A stretch of DNA of 64,000 nucleotides from Sulfurospirillum diekertiae (GTDB lineage: Bacteria; Campylobacterota; Campylobacteria; Campylobacterales; Sulfurospirillaceae): the NCBI RefSeq assembly GCF_002309535.1, contig NZ_CP023275.1, positions 2,542,001 to 2,606,000 of the forward strand, given 5' to 3'. The translations under genes and the position numbers were made by a program. Shown piece by piece: positions 1-9,132 of this stretch (positions are counted from its first letter, which is position 1; each line of letters begins with the position of its first letter). The notes beneath the pieces are model-generated. The model saw nothing but the letters and a program-made list of their open reading frames with translations. It was not told the origin of the DNA and did no database searches.

Positions 1-3000
1 GCTAAAATCTTCCATAGATTGCCTTGAATTGGAGCTTCAACGGCTTCTTTATCGTCATCAATCACCACAGAAGCACTCTCATCGTGGTGCTCTTCGTGTG
101 CGCTTTGTGAGGTAAAATTGGCAAGACCCGTGCGCTCCCACATGGTGCGTTCTTCTTCAAATGCGTTTTGTTGCGTGGCTTTAAAAGCTTTAATCGTGCT
201 CTCATTTTCTTCTAAAAATGCTTGGTATTTTTTAAGGCTAAACGTCGTCTCTTCAATGCGCAGCTTAGCGCGTCCTCGTGGGAAATCCTCACGCAAACGC
301 AGTAACTCTTCCGCACTCACTTCGTAAAAACGGATTTGGTCAAAAAAGCGCAATAACCAAGGTTTGCCTTCTGTAAAATCTTCGGTTTGACGGTGGCGAT
401 TCCACATTTGAACCGTGCGCCCTACAAACTGATAACCTCCCGGCCCTTCCATGCCGTACACGCACATGTATGCCCCACCAATGCCCACCGCATTTTCAGG
501 TGTCCATGTTCGGGCGGGATTGTATTTAGTCGTGACCAAGCGGTGCCTTGGATCAAGCGGTGTCGCCACAGGAGCGCCCAGATAAACATCGCCCAGCCCC
601 ATAACCAAATAGCTCGCTTCAAACAAAATGCGCTTCACCTCATCAATGCTCTCTAAACCGTTGATACGACGGATAAATTCTATATTGCTCGGACACCACG
701 GAGCGTCAGGTCGAACGATTTTCATATACTTATCAATCGCAATGCGTGTTTGTTCATCATCCCATGAAAGCGGTAAATGCACAATGCGCGCAGGCACTTC
801 AATATCTTCAATCGACGGTAAAGAGAGCTCTAAGCGTTGTACCGTTTGCATCAATGCCTCACGGTTGCACAGCCGTGGATTAAAATGAATTTGCAAGGAA
901 CGAATCCCCGGGGTTAATTCAATCACACCCTTAATATTGGCATCCATAACGGCTTGCATCAGCACATGTATACGAAAACGCAAGCTAATATCGAGTTGCA
1001 TTTCACCGTATTCGATCAGTAAGTTACTATCTCCTGATTGGCGAAAGGTCACGCTCGGTAAAAGCACACTACTCTCATCGTGATACAAAATAGGCGAGCC
1101 TATTTCTTTTTCGTGGAGCATTGAGCGTTCATCGTATGTGGAAAGAGAGGCTATCGCCTCCTCTTGCAACCGAAGCATTTGCATCGCTTCATCATGGCAG
1201 ATAGGCACAAACGTGATGGTGTCTCTCGCGCGCAACTGTCCTATCTTCCAAAGCTCTGCACTCACAATCGTCACAGGACAGACAAAACCGCCTAAACTTG
1301 GTCCATCAGGCCCTAAAATGACGGGCATATCACCCGTAAAATCCACTGCACCTATGGCATAGGCGGTATCGTGAATATTAGACGGATGCAACCCTGCTTC
1401 TCCCCCATCACTGCGCGCCCATGAAGGTTTAGGGCCTATGAGTCTCACTCCCGTGCGATTGGAGTTATAATGCACTTCCCAACATGCTTCGAAAAAGGCT
1501 TTGATATCTTCATCCGTAAAAAAATCAGGTGCGCCATGCGGTCCATACAACACCCCAATGCGCCACTCATTTCCAAACGCTCTATAAGGTGTCATGGCTT
1601 CAAAATGGGCATCCTTGGCAACCATTGCATCGACATGCAAAACGTCTCCTGCAAGCAAAGCTCTTCCCGCATGCCCTCCAAAAAGACCAAGTGAAAAGGT
1701 AGAACGGCTGCCAAGATACAAAGGTACATCAATGCCCCCTCGAACGGCAAGGTAGGTTCGAAAGCCTTTAGTGTGCACTTTTTTAAGTTTTAAAACACTC
1801 CCAGCTTTTACATGTAACGCTTGGTTCATCCCCACTTTAATGCCATCTAAAAAAGCATCAATCACCGCACCACACAACGCAATCACCCCTTCGTAATTAA
1901 ACCGAAGCGTAGGCCCCGCAATGGCAATCTCAAATCCTGCGGCATCTTCACTATTGCCCACAAGGGCATTGGCATAGCGAAAACTGAGATTATCAAATGG
2001 ACCACTGGGCGGCACGCCAATGTCCCAATATCCGATTCTTCCCGGATAATCTTGTATCGTTGTATGGGTTCCCGGACGTAATACATCAATACTCTGAGGC
2101 GCAAAACGAAAGTGATTCAAAAACTTAGTGGTTTGCTTCCCTGCTTGAAAAACCTCACCTTCGACAATCGCACCAAGGTAGTCTATATTGGTTTCAATCC
2201 CATCAATGCGTGTCTCTTGAATTGCCTGCGCCATTTTGACTAACGCCTCTTCGCGCGTATTTTCTTTCACAATCAGCTTTGCAATCATCGGGTCGTAAAA
2301 GGATGAAACATTCAAACCCGTTTCAATAAAACTATCCACGCGAATGCTGGGGGCAAAATGCACATGGGTGAGCACACCGGAGCTGGGTTGAAAATTTTTC
2401 ATCGGATCTTCGGCATACACGCGCACCTGAATAGAGTGCCCTTTTGGTGCATGCGTATAGTCGTACAATTCGGGATTATGCCCGTAGGCTTGATTCACCA
2501 TCCACTGCACCAAGTCGATGCCGCTGACCTCTTCGGTGACACCGTGTTCGACTTGCAAACGGGTGTTAACCTCTAGGAAGTAAAACTGTTCACTTTGCGT
2601 ATCGTAGACAAATTCAACCGTCCCAGCGGAGAGGTACTTGACCGACTCACACAAAGCACGCGCTGCACTCAAAAGCGCTTCGCGTGTCTTTACATGTAAA
2701 AAAGGAGCGGGCGTTTCTTCGATGACTTTTTGATTACGGCGTTGCACCGAACAGTCTCGCTCCCCAAGCGTTGCCACGTAGCCTTTGCCATCACCAAAGA
2801 CTTGCACTTCGATATGACGCGCATGTTCAACGTATTTTTCTAAGAACATTCCGCCATTGGAGAAGTTGTTTTCACTGAGGCGTTTGACCGAAGCATACGC
2901 ATCACAAAGGGCTTGTTCGTCATAACACAACTGCATCCCGATGCCGCCACCGCCTGCGGTACTTTTGAGCATTACAGGATACCCAATACGTTTGGCTTCT

Positions 3001-3434
3001 GTGATCGCTTCTGCCAAATCAAAAAGCAGTGAAGAGCCGGGAAGAAGAGGAACATTGTTAGCTTCTGCAAGAGAACGTGCAGTATGTTTCAGTCCAAAAG
3101 CTTCCATATGTTCAGCCCGCGGACCAATAAACACAATGCCCTTTTCTTCACACGCTTTGGCAAACGCGGCATTTTCACTTAAAAATCCATACCCCGGATG
3201 AATTGCCTCCGCGCCACTTTTACAAACCACATCAAAAATTTTTTGGGTGTTAAGGTAACTCTCGCTGGCTAAGCCTTCACCAATACAATACGCCTCATCG
3301 GCTAAGCTTACATGTAAAGAATCTTCATCGGCTTTGGTGTACAGGGCAACAGAAGCAATGCCCATCTTTTTGAGCGTGCGTATGATACGACACGCAATTT
3401 CGCCTCGGTTGGCGATCAGTATTTTTGAAAACAT
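1..3434 (-). CDS. Guanidine carboxylase (annotated as urea carboxylase), 3' end cut by window edge
   Basis: Biotin-dependent carboxylase that adds CO2 to guanidine, or to urea in classical members, using ATP. The 1144 visible residues begin [16 protein letters not shown], a typical biotin carboxylase N-terminus. They contain the ATP-grasp glycine loop [11 protein letters not shown], then from about residue 446 the first allophanate-hydrolase-like domain ([16 protein letters not shown]) and from about residue 790 the second. The C-terminal biotinyl domain would lie beyond position 1. The start at 3434 follows an AGGA ribosome site six bases upstream, just downstream of a guanidine-II riboswitch. 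Last visible gene of the operon. The guanidine assignment rests on the two riboswitches and the DUF1989 neighbours (known biology of carboxyguanidine deiminase operons), not on active-site residues. Urea carboxylase remains possible. Confidence 0.9.
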   Translation of the reverse strand, partial: MFSKILIANRGEIACRIIRTLKKMGIASVALYTKADEDSLHVSLADEAYCIGEGLASESYLNTQKIFDVVCKSGAEAIHPGYGFLSENAAFAKACEEKGIVFIGPRAEHMEAFGLKHTARSLAEANNVPLLPGSSLLFDLAEAITEAKRIGYPVMLKSTAGGGGIGMQLCYDEQALCDAYASVKRLSENNFSNGGMFLEKYVEHARHIEVQVFGDGKGYVATLGERDCSVQRRNQKVIEETPAPFLHVKTREALLSAARALCESVKYLSAGTVEFVYDTQSEQFYFLEVNTRLQVEHGVTEEVSGIDLVQWMVNQAYGHNPELYDYTHAPKGHSIQVRVYAEDPMKNFQPSSGVLTHVHFAPSIRVDSFIETGLNVSSFYDPMIAKLIVKENTREEALVKMAQAIQETRIDGIETNIDYLGAIVEGEVFQAGKQTTKFLNHFRFAPQSIDVLRPGTHTTIQDYPGRIGYWDIGVPPSGPFDNLSFRYANALVGNSEDAAGFEIAIAGPTLRFNYEGVIALCGAVIDAFLDGIKVGMNQALHVKAGSVLKLKKVHTKGFRTYLAVRGGIDVPLYLGSRSTFSLGLFGGHAGRALLAGDVLHVDAMVAKDAHFEAMTPYRAFGNEWRIGVLYGPHGAPDFFTDEDIKAFFEACWEVHYNSNRTGVRLIGPKPSWARSDGGEAGLHPSNIHDTAYAIGAVDFTGDMPVILGPDGPSLGGFVCPVTIVSAELWKIGQLRARDTITFVPICHDEAMQMLRLQEEAIASLSTYDERSMLHEKEIGSPILYHDESSVLLPSVTFRQSGDSNLLIEYGEMQLDISLRFRIHVLMQAVMDANIKGVIELTPGIRSLQIHFNPRLCNREALMQTVQRLELSLPSIEDIEVPARIVHLPLSWDDEQTRIAIDKYMKIVRPDAPWCPSNIEFIRRINGLESIDEVKRILFEASYLVMGLGDVYLGAPVATPLDPRHRLVTTKYNPARTWTPENAVGIGGAYMCVYGMEGPGGYQFVGRTVQMWNRHRQTEDFTEGKPWLLRFFDQIRFYEVSAEELLRLREDFPRGRAKLRIEETTFSLKKYQAFLEENESTIKAFKATQQNAFEEERTMWERTGLANFTSQSAHEEHHDESASVVIDDDKEAVEAPIQGNLWKIL

Positions 3435-3444
3435 TTCTCATCCT

Positions 3445-3496
3445 GTATGATGGTTTTGGGTCGTCCCAAGTTCATCTCTTTTCTAGGCCGTCCTAG
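3445..3496 (-). promoter_or_regulatory. Guanidine-II (mini-ykkC) riboswitch before the carboxylase gene
   Basis: Read on the minus strand, this leader has two small hairpins. The first is CTAGG-ACGG-CCTAG (3496-3483) and the second TTGGG-ACGA-CCCAA (3469-3456), joined by a 13-base linker. Two stem-loops with ACGR tetraloops are the defining features of guanidine-II. The second hairpin lies just ahead of the AGGA ribosome site and ATG of the carboxylase, so translational control is likely. It occupies the 91-base gap between the upstream deiminase gene and the carboxylase, which makes it an internal operon element. Confidence 0.85.
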
Positions 3497-3525
3497 CAAA
3501 GAAGAAGATACGCTCTTCTATGCGA

Positions 3526-4149
3526 TTACTCTTTATCCCAGACGATCATCTGAATCGGTGTTGGATTAAATCCATTGCAGGGATTGTTGAGTTGCGGGCA
3601 GTTGGAAACCAAGACTAACGTATCCATCACCGCTGTCATCTCTACATAATCACCCGGTTTGGAGATACCATCCACAATCGCTAAGTGACCATTTTCTTCC
3701 ACAGGGACGTTCATAAAAAAGTTAATGTTATTGGTCAGATCACGAGGATTCATCTCCAACTCACCGACTTCAAACAAAAAGTTATCACGACAACTGTGCA
3801 TGTACTTTTTATCATGCCCAAAGCGGACGGTATTGCTCTCAGCACTGCAATGACCACCAAGGGTATCATGATTGCCACAGGTATCTGCCACCACTTCCAT
3901 CAGCACATTATCATCACTGGAGATCAGTTTTGTTCCTGTGGTGATAAAGATACTGCCTTGCTCTCGTATCGTATCGGATGCACTGTAACGCTCTTCATGA
4001 TCGTTCGCGTTGTAAAATAGGGTATCGACCGCTTGACATCCTTCCAAATCCACTATGCGCAAAGTTTGCCCTTTATAAATTACTTTTGACCAAGGAATAC
4101 CTGAGGGCACGTGTTCGTTGTAAATGGCGGTTTGAATTTCTCTTTTCAT
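3526..4149 (-). CDS. cgdB: DUF1989 protein, carboxyguanidine deiminase subunit B-like (urea carboxylase-associated protein 2)
   Basis: A 207-residue DUF1989 family protein. With its partner it is expected to hydrolyse carboxyguanidine to allophanate and ammonia. This is established for the family found beside such carboxylases; the B versus A assignment is by length and order and is inferred. Conserved segments include GQTLRIVDLEGCQAVDTLFY and HDTLGGHCSAES with candidate metal-binding His and Cys residues. The start is taken as ATG at 4149, five bases after AAGGAG; a GTG just upstream is too close to that site. It lies nine bases after the partner gene. A guanidine-II element follows. Confidence 0.85.
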   Translation of the reverse strand: MKREIQTAIYNEHVPSGIPWSKVIYKGQTLRIVDLEGCQAVDTLFYNANDHEERYSASDTIREQGSIFITTGTKLISSDDNVLMEVVADTCGNHDTLGGHCSAESNTVRFGHDKKYMHSCRDNFLFEVGELEMNPRDLTNNINFFMNVPVEENGHLAIVDGISKPGDYVEMTAVMDTLVLVSNCPQLNNPCNGFNPTPIQMIVWDKE

Positions 4150-4158
4150 CACATCTCC

Positions 4159-4896
4159 TTACGCAAAATAGCGGGCATTGTTCTCAAAACCACGTTTGGC
4201 TTCGGGACTAAAATTCATACAAAAATCATCTTCACTCAAAGGAGCACCTTGATAAATCGTGATTTGCACATCACTGGGGTTATAGACTCCTTTTTCCATC
4301 ACATGCGGTGTGTTGGAGAGCACTAAAAGCACATTCATCTCTGCTCTAAGTTCAATATAACTACACGGCTCTGGGCGCAACGGTGAGAGAGAAAGTTTGC
4401 TCCCCTCTTTCACATCGACTTTACGAAACAGATTCAGACACGCAACGATGTCTCGTTTTCCCATACCGTATTTTCCAAGCTCTACCAAGAAATTTTCACG
4501 GTCACTTTTGTAGTAGCGGTTGCGAATATCATTAAACGTCCCTTCGCCAAAATTTGCTTTGACAAGGCGTGGATTGCTCATGCCTGCTACTGTATCCATC
4601 AGTCCGTTGGTCGTATCTTCGGTAATGGAAAAGAGAATATGTCCAAGTTCTGAAAACAGAACTTTGCCCTTTCCTAAAAATGCGTTCCATTGAATTTTAA
4701 CCGTATCGGCGAAGTTATAACGCTCGGCGGTGTTATCGGCATTGTAAAAAAGAGCACTGACAGCCCCTTTGCCGTCTTCTGTGCTAATGCGTACTTTTTG
4801 ACCTCGCTTAATGATTTTAGACCATTTGCCACCACCGGGCAATACTTCATCCAGCACAATGCTCTCTGGCTTAAGATTGAGATGTTTGCTTATCAT
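4159..4896 (-). CDS. cgdA: DUF1989 protein, carboxyguanidine deiminase subunit A-like (urea carboxylase-associated protein 1)
   Basis: A 245-residue DUF1989 protein, paralogous to the next gene and slightly longer, as is usual for the A-type partner. Shared features are the N-terminal GQKVRIST segment, an ALFYNADNTAERYNFADT block like the LFYNANDHEERYSASDT block of the partner, and a central NFLVELGKYGM stretch. Its ATG overlaps the stop of the upstream ATPase gene as ATGA (4896-4893), implying translational coupling. It likely forms a heteromer with the 3526-4149 product to deiminate carboxyguanidine. No signal peptide, so cytosolic. Confidence 0.85.
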   Translation of the reverse strand: MISKHLNLKPESIVLDEVLPGGGKWSKIIKRGQKVRISTEDGKGAVSALFYNADNTAERYNFADTVKIQWNAFLGKGKVLFSELGHILFSITEDTTNGLMDTVAGMSNPRLVKANFGEGTFNDIRNRYYKSDRENFLVELGKYGMGKRDIVACLNLFRKVDVKEGSKLSLSPLRPEPCSYIELRAEMNVLLVLSNTPHVMEKGVYNPSDVQITIYQGAPLSEDDFCMNFSPEAKRGFENNARYFA

Positions 4897-5672
4897 AATG
4901 CTTCCCTCGTTATCGTTTGATTAATTTTTTTAAACACACTCTCCTTCTCCTTTTTATCGTGAAGGGGAATATCATAGGTTATTTTCGCACCAAAGGCATT
5001 CGGTGCTTGTGGGTCAAGGCGTACTTTGTCGAACACCAGAAGCCTTGTTCCTAGGTAAAATCCTTCGTGAAGATCATGTGTGACCATCACGACCGTTAAA
5101 TTATTTTTTTTCCATAAATCCAAAATAAGTGCGTGCATGTCGGCACGAATACCCGGATCAAGTGCACCAAACGGCTCATCGAGCAGTAACAGTTTTGGTT
5201 TTTTCACCAATGATTGCGCAATGGAAAGACGTTGTTGCATCCCCCCTGAGAGTGAATCAGGATACTGATGCAACACATCGCCCAAGCCTACCGCTTCAAG
5301 CATCGCTATCGCCTCTTCTTTGGCTCTTTGTTTCGCTTTCCCAAACAGTTTTCCTAGAAAAGGTGACTCGCCTAACTCGATGCCAAGCATCACATTTTCT
5401 AACACACTGAGGTGTGAAAAGAGCGAATAACGCTGAAAAACGATGCCTCGCTCGGCACTTGGCTCGGCAGGAAATGGTTTGCCTTCAAATAAAAACAGAC
5501 CTTTTGTCGGACTCTCTTCCCCTAAAAGCATTTTTAAAAACGTACTCTTGCCACAGCCTGAAGGACCAACCAGTGTGCAAAATTCTCCCGCTTCAATGTT
5601 TAAGGAGAGGTTTTCCAACACAACCGTTTCACCATAGCGTTTCCACAGGTTTTTAATGGTGATTAAACTCAT
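4893..5672 (-). CDS. ABC transporter ATPase, NitT/TauT type, probable guanidine importer
   Basis: Energises import by the permease encoded upstream. It shows Walker A GPSGCGKST, signature LSGGMQQR and Walker B KLLLLDEPF, and ends at about 259 residues, normal for the family. The chosen start at 5672 overlaps the permease stop as ATGA and has AAGGA upstream; an ATG 24 bases further upstream lies inside the permease gene and lacks a good ribosome site. NitT/TauT-like importers are frequent partners of guanidine carboxylase operons. Substrate specificity is inferred from the riboswitch, not from the ATPase itself. Confidence 0.9.
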   Translation of the reverse strand: MSLITIKNLWKRYGETVVLENLSLNIEAGEFCTLVGPSGCGKSTFLKMLLGEESPTKGLFLFEGKPFPAEPSAERGIVFQRYSLFSHLSVLENVMLGIELGESPFLGKLFGKAKQRAKEEAIAMLEAVGLGDVLHQYPDSLSGGMQQRLSIAQSLVKKPKLLLLDEPFGALDPGIRADMHALILDLWKKNNLTVVMVTHDLHEGFYLGTRLLVFDKVRLDPQAPNAFGAKITYDIPLHDKKEKESVFKKINQTITREAL

Positions 5673-6487
5673 GCTTTGTCCTTGTTTTCGTACCATGGAA
5701 AAAGTTTACATGTAAACTTTTTGAGTAGAAAATCTGCTAAAAAAGCCAACAACGTAATCCAAATAACATAGGGTAAAATCATATCCATCGCCAAATAACG
5801 TCGCACCAAAAAGATGCGATACCCAAGCCCCTCCGTTGCAGCAATCGCTTCGGAGGAGATCAAAAATATCCATGCGGTTCCCAAAGTCAATCGCACCGAA
5901 TCTAAAAGACGCGGAAACATTTGAGGAAGAATAATACGAATCACAAGCGTCCATGTTGAAGCGCCCAACGTTTGCGCTTTAATGAGCTGCTCTTTGGAAA
6001 ACTCCTCCACACGGTGTTGCAAATCGCGCACAATCAGCGGCGTGACACCGATAACAATGAGTGCCACTTTTGCCACTTCCCCCATCCCAAATATAATAAA
6101 AAGGATAGGCAAAATGGCAATCGGTGGTACCATTGAAAAAGCGGCGATAAACGGTGAAAAACCCGCCCTGACCAACGGAATAAGCCCTAGAGGAATGCTA
6201 ATGATAAGCCCCAAAAGAGCGCTAATTACCACGCCAATGCCTAAACGTTTGAGCGAGGAGAGCGTATCATTGATAAAAATAACCTCTCCTGAGCGCTTGC
6301 TAGGAGTTAAGGCCGATTTTTCCATCGTGTCAACCATATGCGAAAAAGAAGGTAAGAGTTTATCATCTTCATTTTCCTGTAGCCTTGCATTCGATGCAAA
6401 AACATACATCAACACGATCAGTAAAAAAGGCATCAGTCCTAGCACAAGAGCTTTGGAATGGGAAGGCTTTTGGTTAATCAGTCGCAT
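5669..6487 (-). CDS. ABC transporter permease, NitT/TauT type, probable guanidine importer
   Basis: A 272-residue inner-membrane permease with an N-terminal membrane segment (residues about 13-32), further hydrophobic segments, and the EAA-type cytoplasmic loop (KAQTLGASTWTLVIRIILP) that contacts the ATPase. An AGAGG ribosome site precedes the ATG. It carries one copy of the TTACATGTAA palindrome at 5706-5715, encoding part of the C-terminal FTCK. It sits between the binding protein and the ATPase genes and overlaps the latter by four bases. Confidence 0.9.
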   Translation of the reverse strand: MRLINQKPSHSKALVLGLMPFLLIVLMYVFASNARLQENEDDKLLPSFSHMVDTMEKSALTPSKRSGEVIFINDTLSSLKRLGIGVVISALLGLIISIPLGLIPLVRAGFSPFIAAFSMVPPIAILPILFIIFGMGEVAKVALIVIGVTPLIVRDLQHRVEEFSKEQLIKAQTLGASTWTLVIRIILPQMFPRLLDSVRLTLGTAWIFLISSEAIAATEGLGYRIFLVRRYLAMDMILPYVIWITLLAFLADFLLKKFTCKLFPWYENKDKA

Positions 6488-6524
6488 AGTTCATCCTCTT
6501 TGATCGAGAGTTTTAACAAAACCC

Positions 6525-7592
6525 TTACAGTTTACCTTCACTCGCTAATTTCATATATTCATCGCTAAAACGAAGTTTGATATTGCTTGCACTGCCATAC
6601 GCTTTTCCATTTGGAAAGGACATACCGACAAACGTTGCATCTTTAGCGCCATCACCTAAAATGCCATGCTCAAAGGAAAACTCACTGACTTTTTGCATTG
6701 TTGCAGGCAGTGCCGCACTGGTTGAAAAGGCTAAAGCATCTTTCGCATCGTAAAACATTTTGGTGGTTTTAAGTTGGCTGTTAAAGCCCGCGACATCCGT
6801 TCCAGAAGCTTTTGCCATCATGCTAATGGCTTGAGCATCACCTTTTTTCATTTGTGCCATCACTTCATACCATGCACCGGTAAGTGCTTTTGCAAGTTTT
6901 GGATTGTCTTGCATTGTTTTGGTGTTTAACACGAGCATATCGATAATTTCGCCGGGGATTTTACTGGAATCAAAAGCCAAGGTTGCACCTTTCATCGCTT
7001 TGATTTCGCTGAGTTGTGGATTCCATGTGACTAAAGAGGTAACATCTTTGGAAGAAAAGGCAGCCACGATATCGGCATCAGAGGTGTTGACCACTTTCAC
7101 ATCTTTTTCGCTCATCCCCACTGATTCAAGTCCACGTGCTAAAAGATAGTGAGAGACAGAGAGTTCCACTAAATTGACATTTTGACCTTTGATATCGGAG
7201 AGTTTTTTCTTATCTTTGAGGATAATACCATCGTTTCCATTGGAGAAGTCACCAATAATAACCGCGGTAGAATCCACACCACCCGCTGCTGGGATAGTCA
7301 AGGCATCCATATTGGTCATTACACAGCCATCAAATTTACCTGCGGTGTATTGATTGATGGATTCGACATAGTCATTGACTTGCACCATCTTGATCTCAAT
7401 ACCGTATTTTTTAGCCCATTTGTCAATAATGCCAGATTGCTCAGCATAATCCCAAGGCATCCAGCCAACGTAAATGGTCCAAGCCACTTGAAATTTATCT
7501 TTAACTTCTGCTGCAAGAGTAGAAGCACCAATGGACATAGCCAGCGTTGCGGCAACTAATAACTTAAGGGTGGGTGAGAAGAAAGAGTTCAT
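6525..7592 (-). CDS. ABC transporter substrate-binding protein, probable guanidine importer
   Basis: Periplasmic binding protein of about 355 residues with a Sec signal peptide (hydrophobic LLVAATLAMSIGAS followed by an AEV cleavage region). The mature part has the NitT/TauT periplasmic fold signature WTIYVGWMPWDYAEQSG. Start chosen at the ATG at 7592, which has AGGAG seven bases upstream; an ATG 30 bases further upstream would overlap that site and spoil the signal peptide. First gene of the operon, directly downstream of a guanidine-I aptamer, so its ligand is predicted to be guanidine or a guanidinium compound. Confidence 0.88.
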   Translation of the reverse strand: MNSFFSPTLKLLVAATLAMSIGASTLAAEVKDKFQVAWTIYVGWMPWDYAEQSGIIDKWAKKYGIEIKMVQVNDYVESINQYTAGKFDGCVMTNMDALTIPAAGGVDSTAVIIGDFSNGNDGIILKDKKKLSDIKGQNVNLVELSVSHYLLARGLESVGMSEKDVKVVNTSDADIVAAFSSKDVTSLVTWNPQLSEIKAMKGATLAFDSSKIPGEIIDMLVLNTKTMQDNPKLAKALTGAWYEVMAQMKKGDAQAISMMAKASGTDVAGFNSQLKTTKMFYDAKDALAFSTSAALPATMQKVSEFSFEHGILGDGAKDATFVGMSFPNGKAYGSASNIKLRFSDEYMKLASEGKL

Positions 7593-7600
7593 AAGAGGCT

Positions 7601-7735
7601 CCTGAGTAGATGAGATTAACACGCCAAGAGGTTGAGAAACCTCCCGGGCTTTTATCCCTCCGTGAACCTCTACTCAAGAGGTTGATAGCTCTCGGACCAG
7701 ACACAAATTGCTTTGTCGGAACCCTAGCTACCTAT
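7601..7735 (-). promoter_or_regulatory. Guanidine-I (ykkC) riboswitch and expression platform
   Basis: On the minus strand the leader contains the conserved blocks in order: AGCTAGGGTTCCG (7729-7717), GGTCCGAGAGCT (7698-7687), and ACGGAGGGATAAAAGCCCGG (7664-7645). These are the hallmark sequences of the ykkC subtype 1 aptamer that binds guanidinium. The variable hairpin AACCTC/GAGGTT (7683-7665) lies between them. No U-tract terminator follows. Instead a 9-base segment at 7678-7670 can pair with 7609-7601, overlapping the ribosome site of the binding-protein gene, which suggests translational control. Identification is from sequence motifs recognised by eye. Confidence 0.93.
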
Positions 7736-7845
7736 TAGTGTGCGAGGCCTCACAGCCTCATGACATGTTTTCTGAAGTAAGTATAACGAAGAGTCGCATA
7801 AAAAAGAAGAGCCTGAATGATTAAAAAATAGGCAATTATCTGAAT

Positions 7846-9132
7846 CTATTTTACATGTAACGTATTGGGTGAGAAATGAATCGTAAAATAGTTTTGTCCC
7901 TCTACATGTAAATAGCTCAAGCGAAATCCATGTTTTTCAACAATAGCGTTGGCGATGTAAAGTCCTAGTCCTAAACCACTATTCGAGCCTTCAACAGCTC
8001 GGTTAAACGCGCGTGAAAAATCGAGTCTTTCATTTGGTATTTTTTCACCAAAACTCCAGATATTGATGCTCTCTTGATCAATATCGACGCCAACATCATC
8101 ACTTGAGTGTTTAAGAGCATTATCCAGTATATTTTTAATGGCGGTTGCAAACAGTTCAAAGTCGACATTGACCAAAGGCGCCATCTCTTGTGGTGAGATA
8201 TGAATCCGCTTGGTATCCCCTAAAAGGAGTAAATCCATGGCATGATCAAGAACATCAACCAAACGGTACTCTTGTGTCTGTAAAATCCACTCATCTGAAC
8301 TGAGTTTTTCGACTTTTACCATCTCTCCCAAAAGGGTTTCCAACCGTTCAAAAATACGCTCCATTTGAGATTGCTGTTTGGTATCAATGATAGAGCTTGA
8401 AAGAATCTTACCCTTCATAATAGGCGTTTTAAGCTCATGCAAGATATTGCGTAAGAAAAGGGTACGCGCCTCTTTTAAGAGATGAATTTTCTCCATGGCT
8501 AGATTAAATTCTGATGCGATTTCACCTAGTTCATCTTGACTCTCTACATCAATCGCTTGAAATTTTTTCGTATTGCCAAAGGTGCGAATGGCACTTTTCA
8601 GATGACTCAGACGCAATACTTTTCGAAGTACAATCCCGAAAAAGAGAAGTAAAAGAGTATTGGTAATGCTTCCTAAAATAATCAATCTGTAAAACGATGT
8701 CTCTTCCATGTTTTCTAAAACAGGAGGCTCTTCTCTTCTCATCTTTGGAGGAGGTGGAGGGAAAGGAAATGCTCCTTCTCTTATAAATGGCTCATTAGGT
8801 GGTGGCGGATGAGGAGGCTTTCTAGGAACAAGGTAGAGCTTTTTCTCGTATAACATCATATCGGCAAAAGCGTCTTCTAAGATCTTTTCACCTTCTTGAA
8901 GCAGAGTATTTTTATCGTGATCACTCATACGAATACCTAGCTTTGCAAGCGTTGCATTACGATCTGGGACATTATCATGCATCATTTTCATCGCGACTAA
9001 AAAACGTCGAAAGGTGAAAAATTCTTGGTCACTTATTTGGCGTTTATATTCAATAAAAAAGGCAATGTTTATGACAATGAGGGTCAGTGCAAAAAATACA
9101 GAGATAAGCGTAACGATTGATAGTTTACGCAT
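7846..9132 (-). CDS. Sensor histidine kinase with proline-rich periplasmic domain
   Basis: About 428 residues. Membrane segment 1 (residues about 5-25) is followed by a roughly 110-residue periplasmic region with two proline runs (PPHPPPP and FPPPPPK), then membrane segment 2, a HAMP-like linker, the H-box ILHELKTPIMKGK (phospho-His near residue 232), and an ATPase domain with N-box NILDNALKHS and G-box GLGLGLYIANA. Start at 9132 overlaps the regulator gene by 8 bases; the longer reading frame upstream has no support. It resembles the ArsS/CprS-type kinases of Helicobacter and Campylobacter. The signal is unknown. Confidence 0.88.
   Translation of the reverse strand: MRKLSIVTLISVFFALTLIVINIAFFIEYKRQISDQEFFTFRRFLVAMKMMHDNVPDRNATLAKLGIRMSDHDKNTLLQEGEKILEDAFADMMLYEKKLYLVPRKPPHPPPPNEPFIREGAFPFPPPPPKMRREEPPVLENMEETSFYRLIILGSITNTLLLLFFGIVLRKVLRLSHLKSAIRTFGNTKKFQAIDVESQDELGEIASEFNLAMEKIHLLKEARTLFLRNILHELKTPIMKGKILSSSIIDTKQQSQMERIFERLETLLGEMVKVEKLSSDEWILQTQEYRLVDVLDHAMDLLLLGDTKRIHISPQEMAPLVNVDFELFATAIKNILDNALKHSSDDVGVDIDQESINIWSFGEKIPNERLDFSRAFNRAVEGSNSGLGLGLYIANAIVEKHGFRLSYLHVEGQNYFTIHFSPNTLHVK

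Noticed and set aside
3978-4326. Overlapping plus-strand frames opposite the DUF1989 genes
   Set aside because: They are shadows of two well-conserved genes with ATGA coupling and ribosome sites on the minus strand.
5705-5716. Terminator at TTTACATGTAAA after the ABC permease
   Set aside because: The palindrome is inside the permease coding sequence (FTCK) before its stop and lacks a U-tract; it is one of the iterated palindromes.
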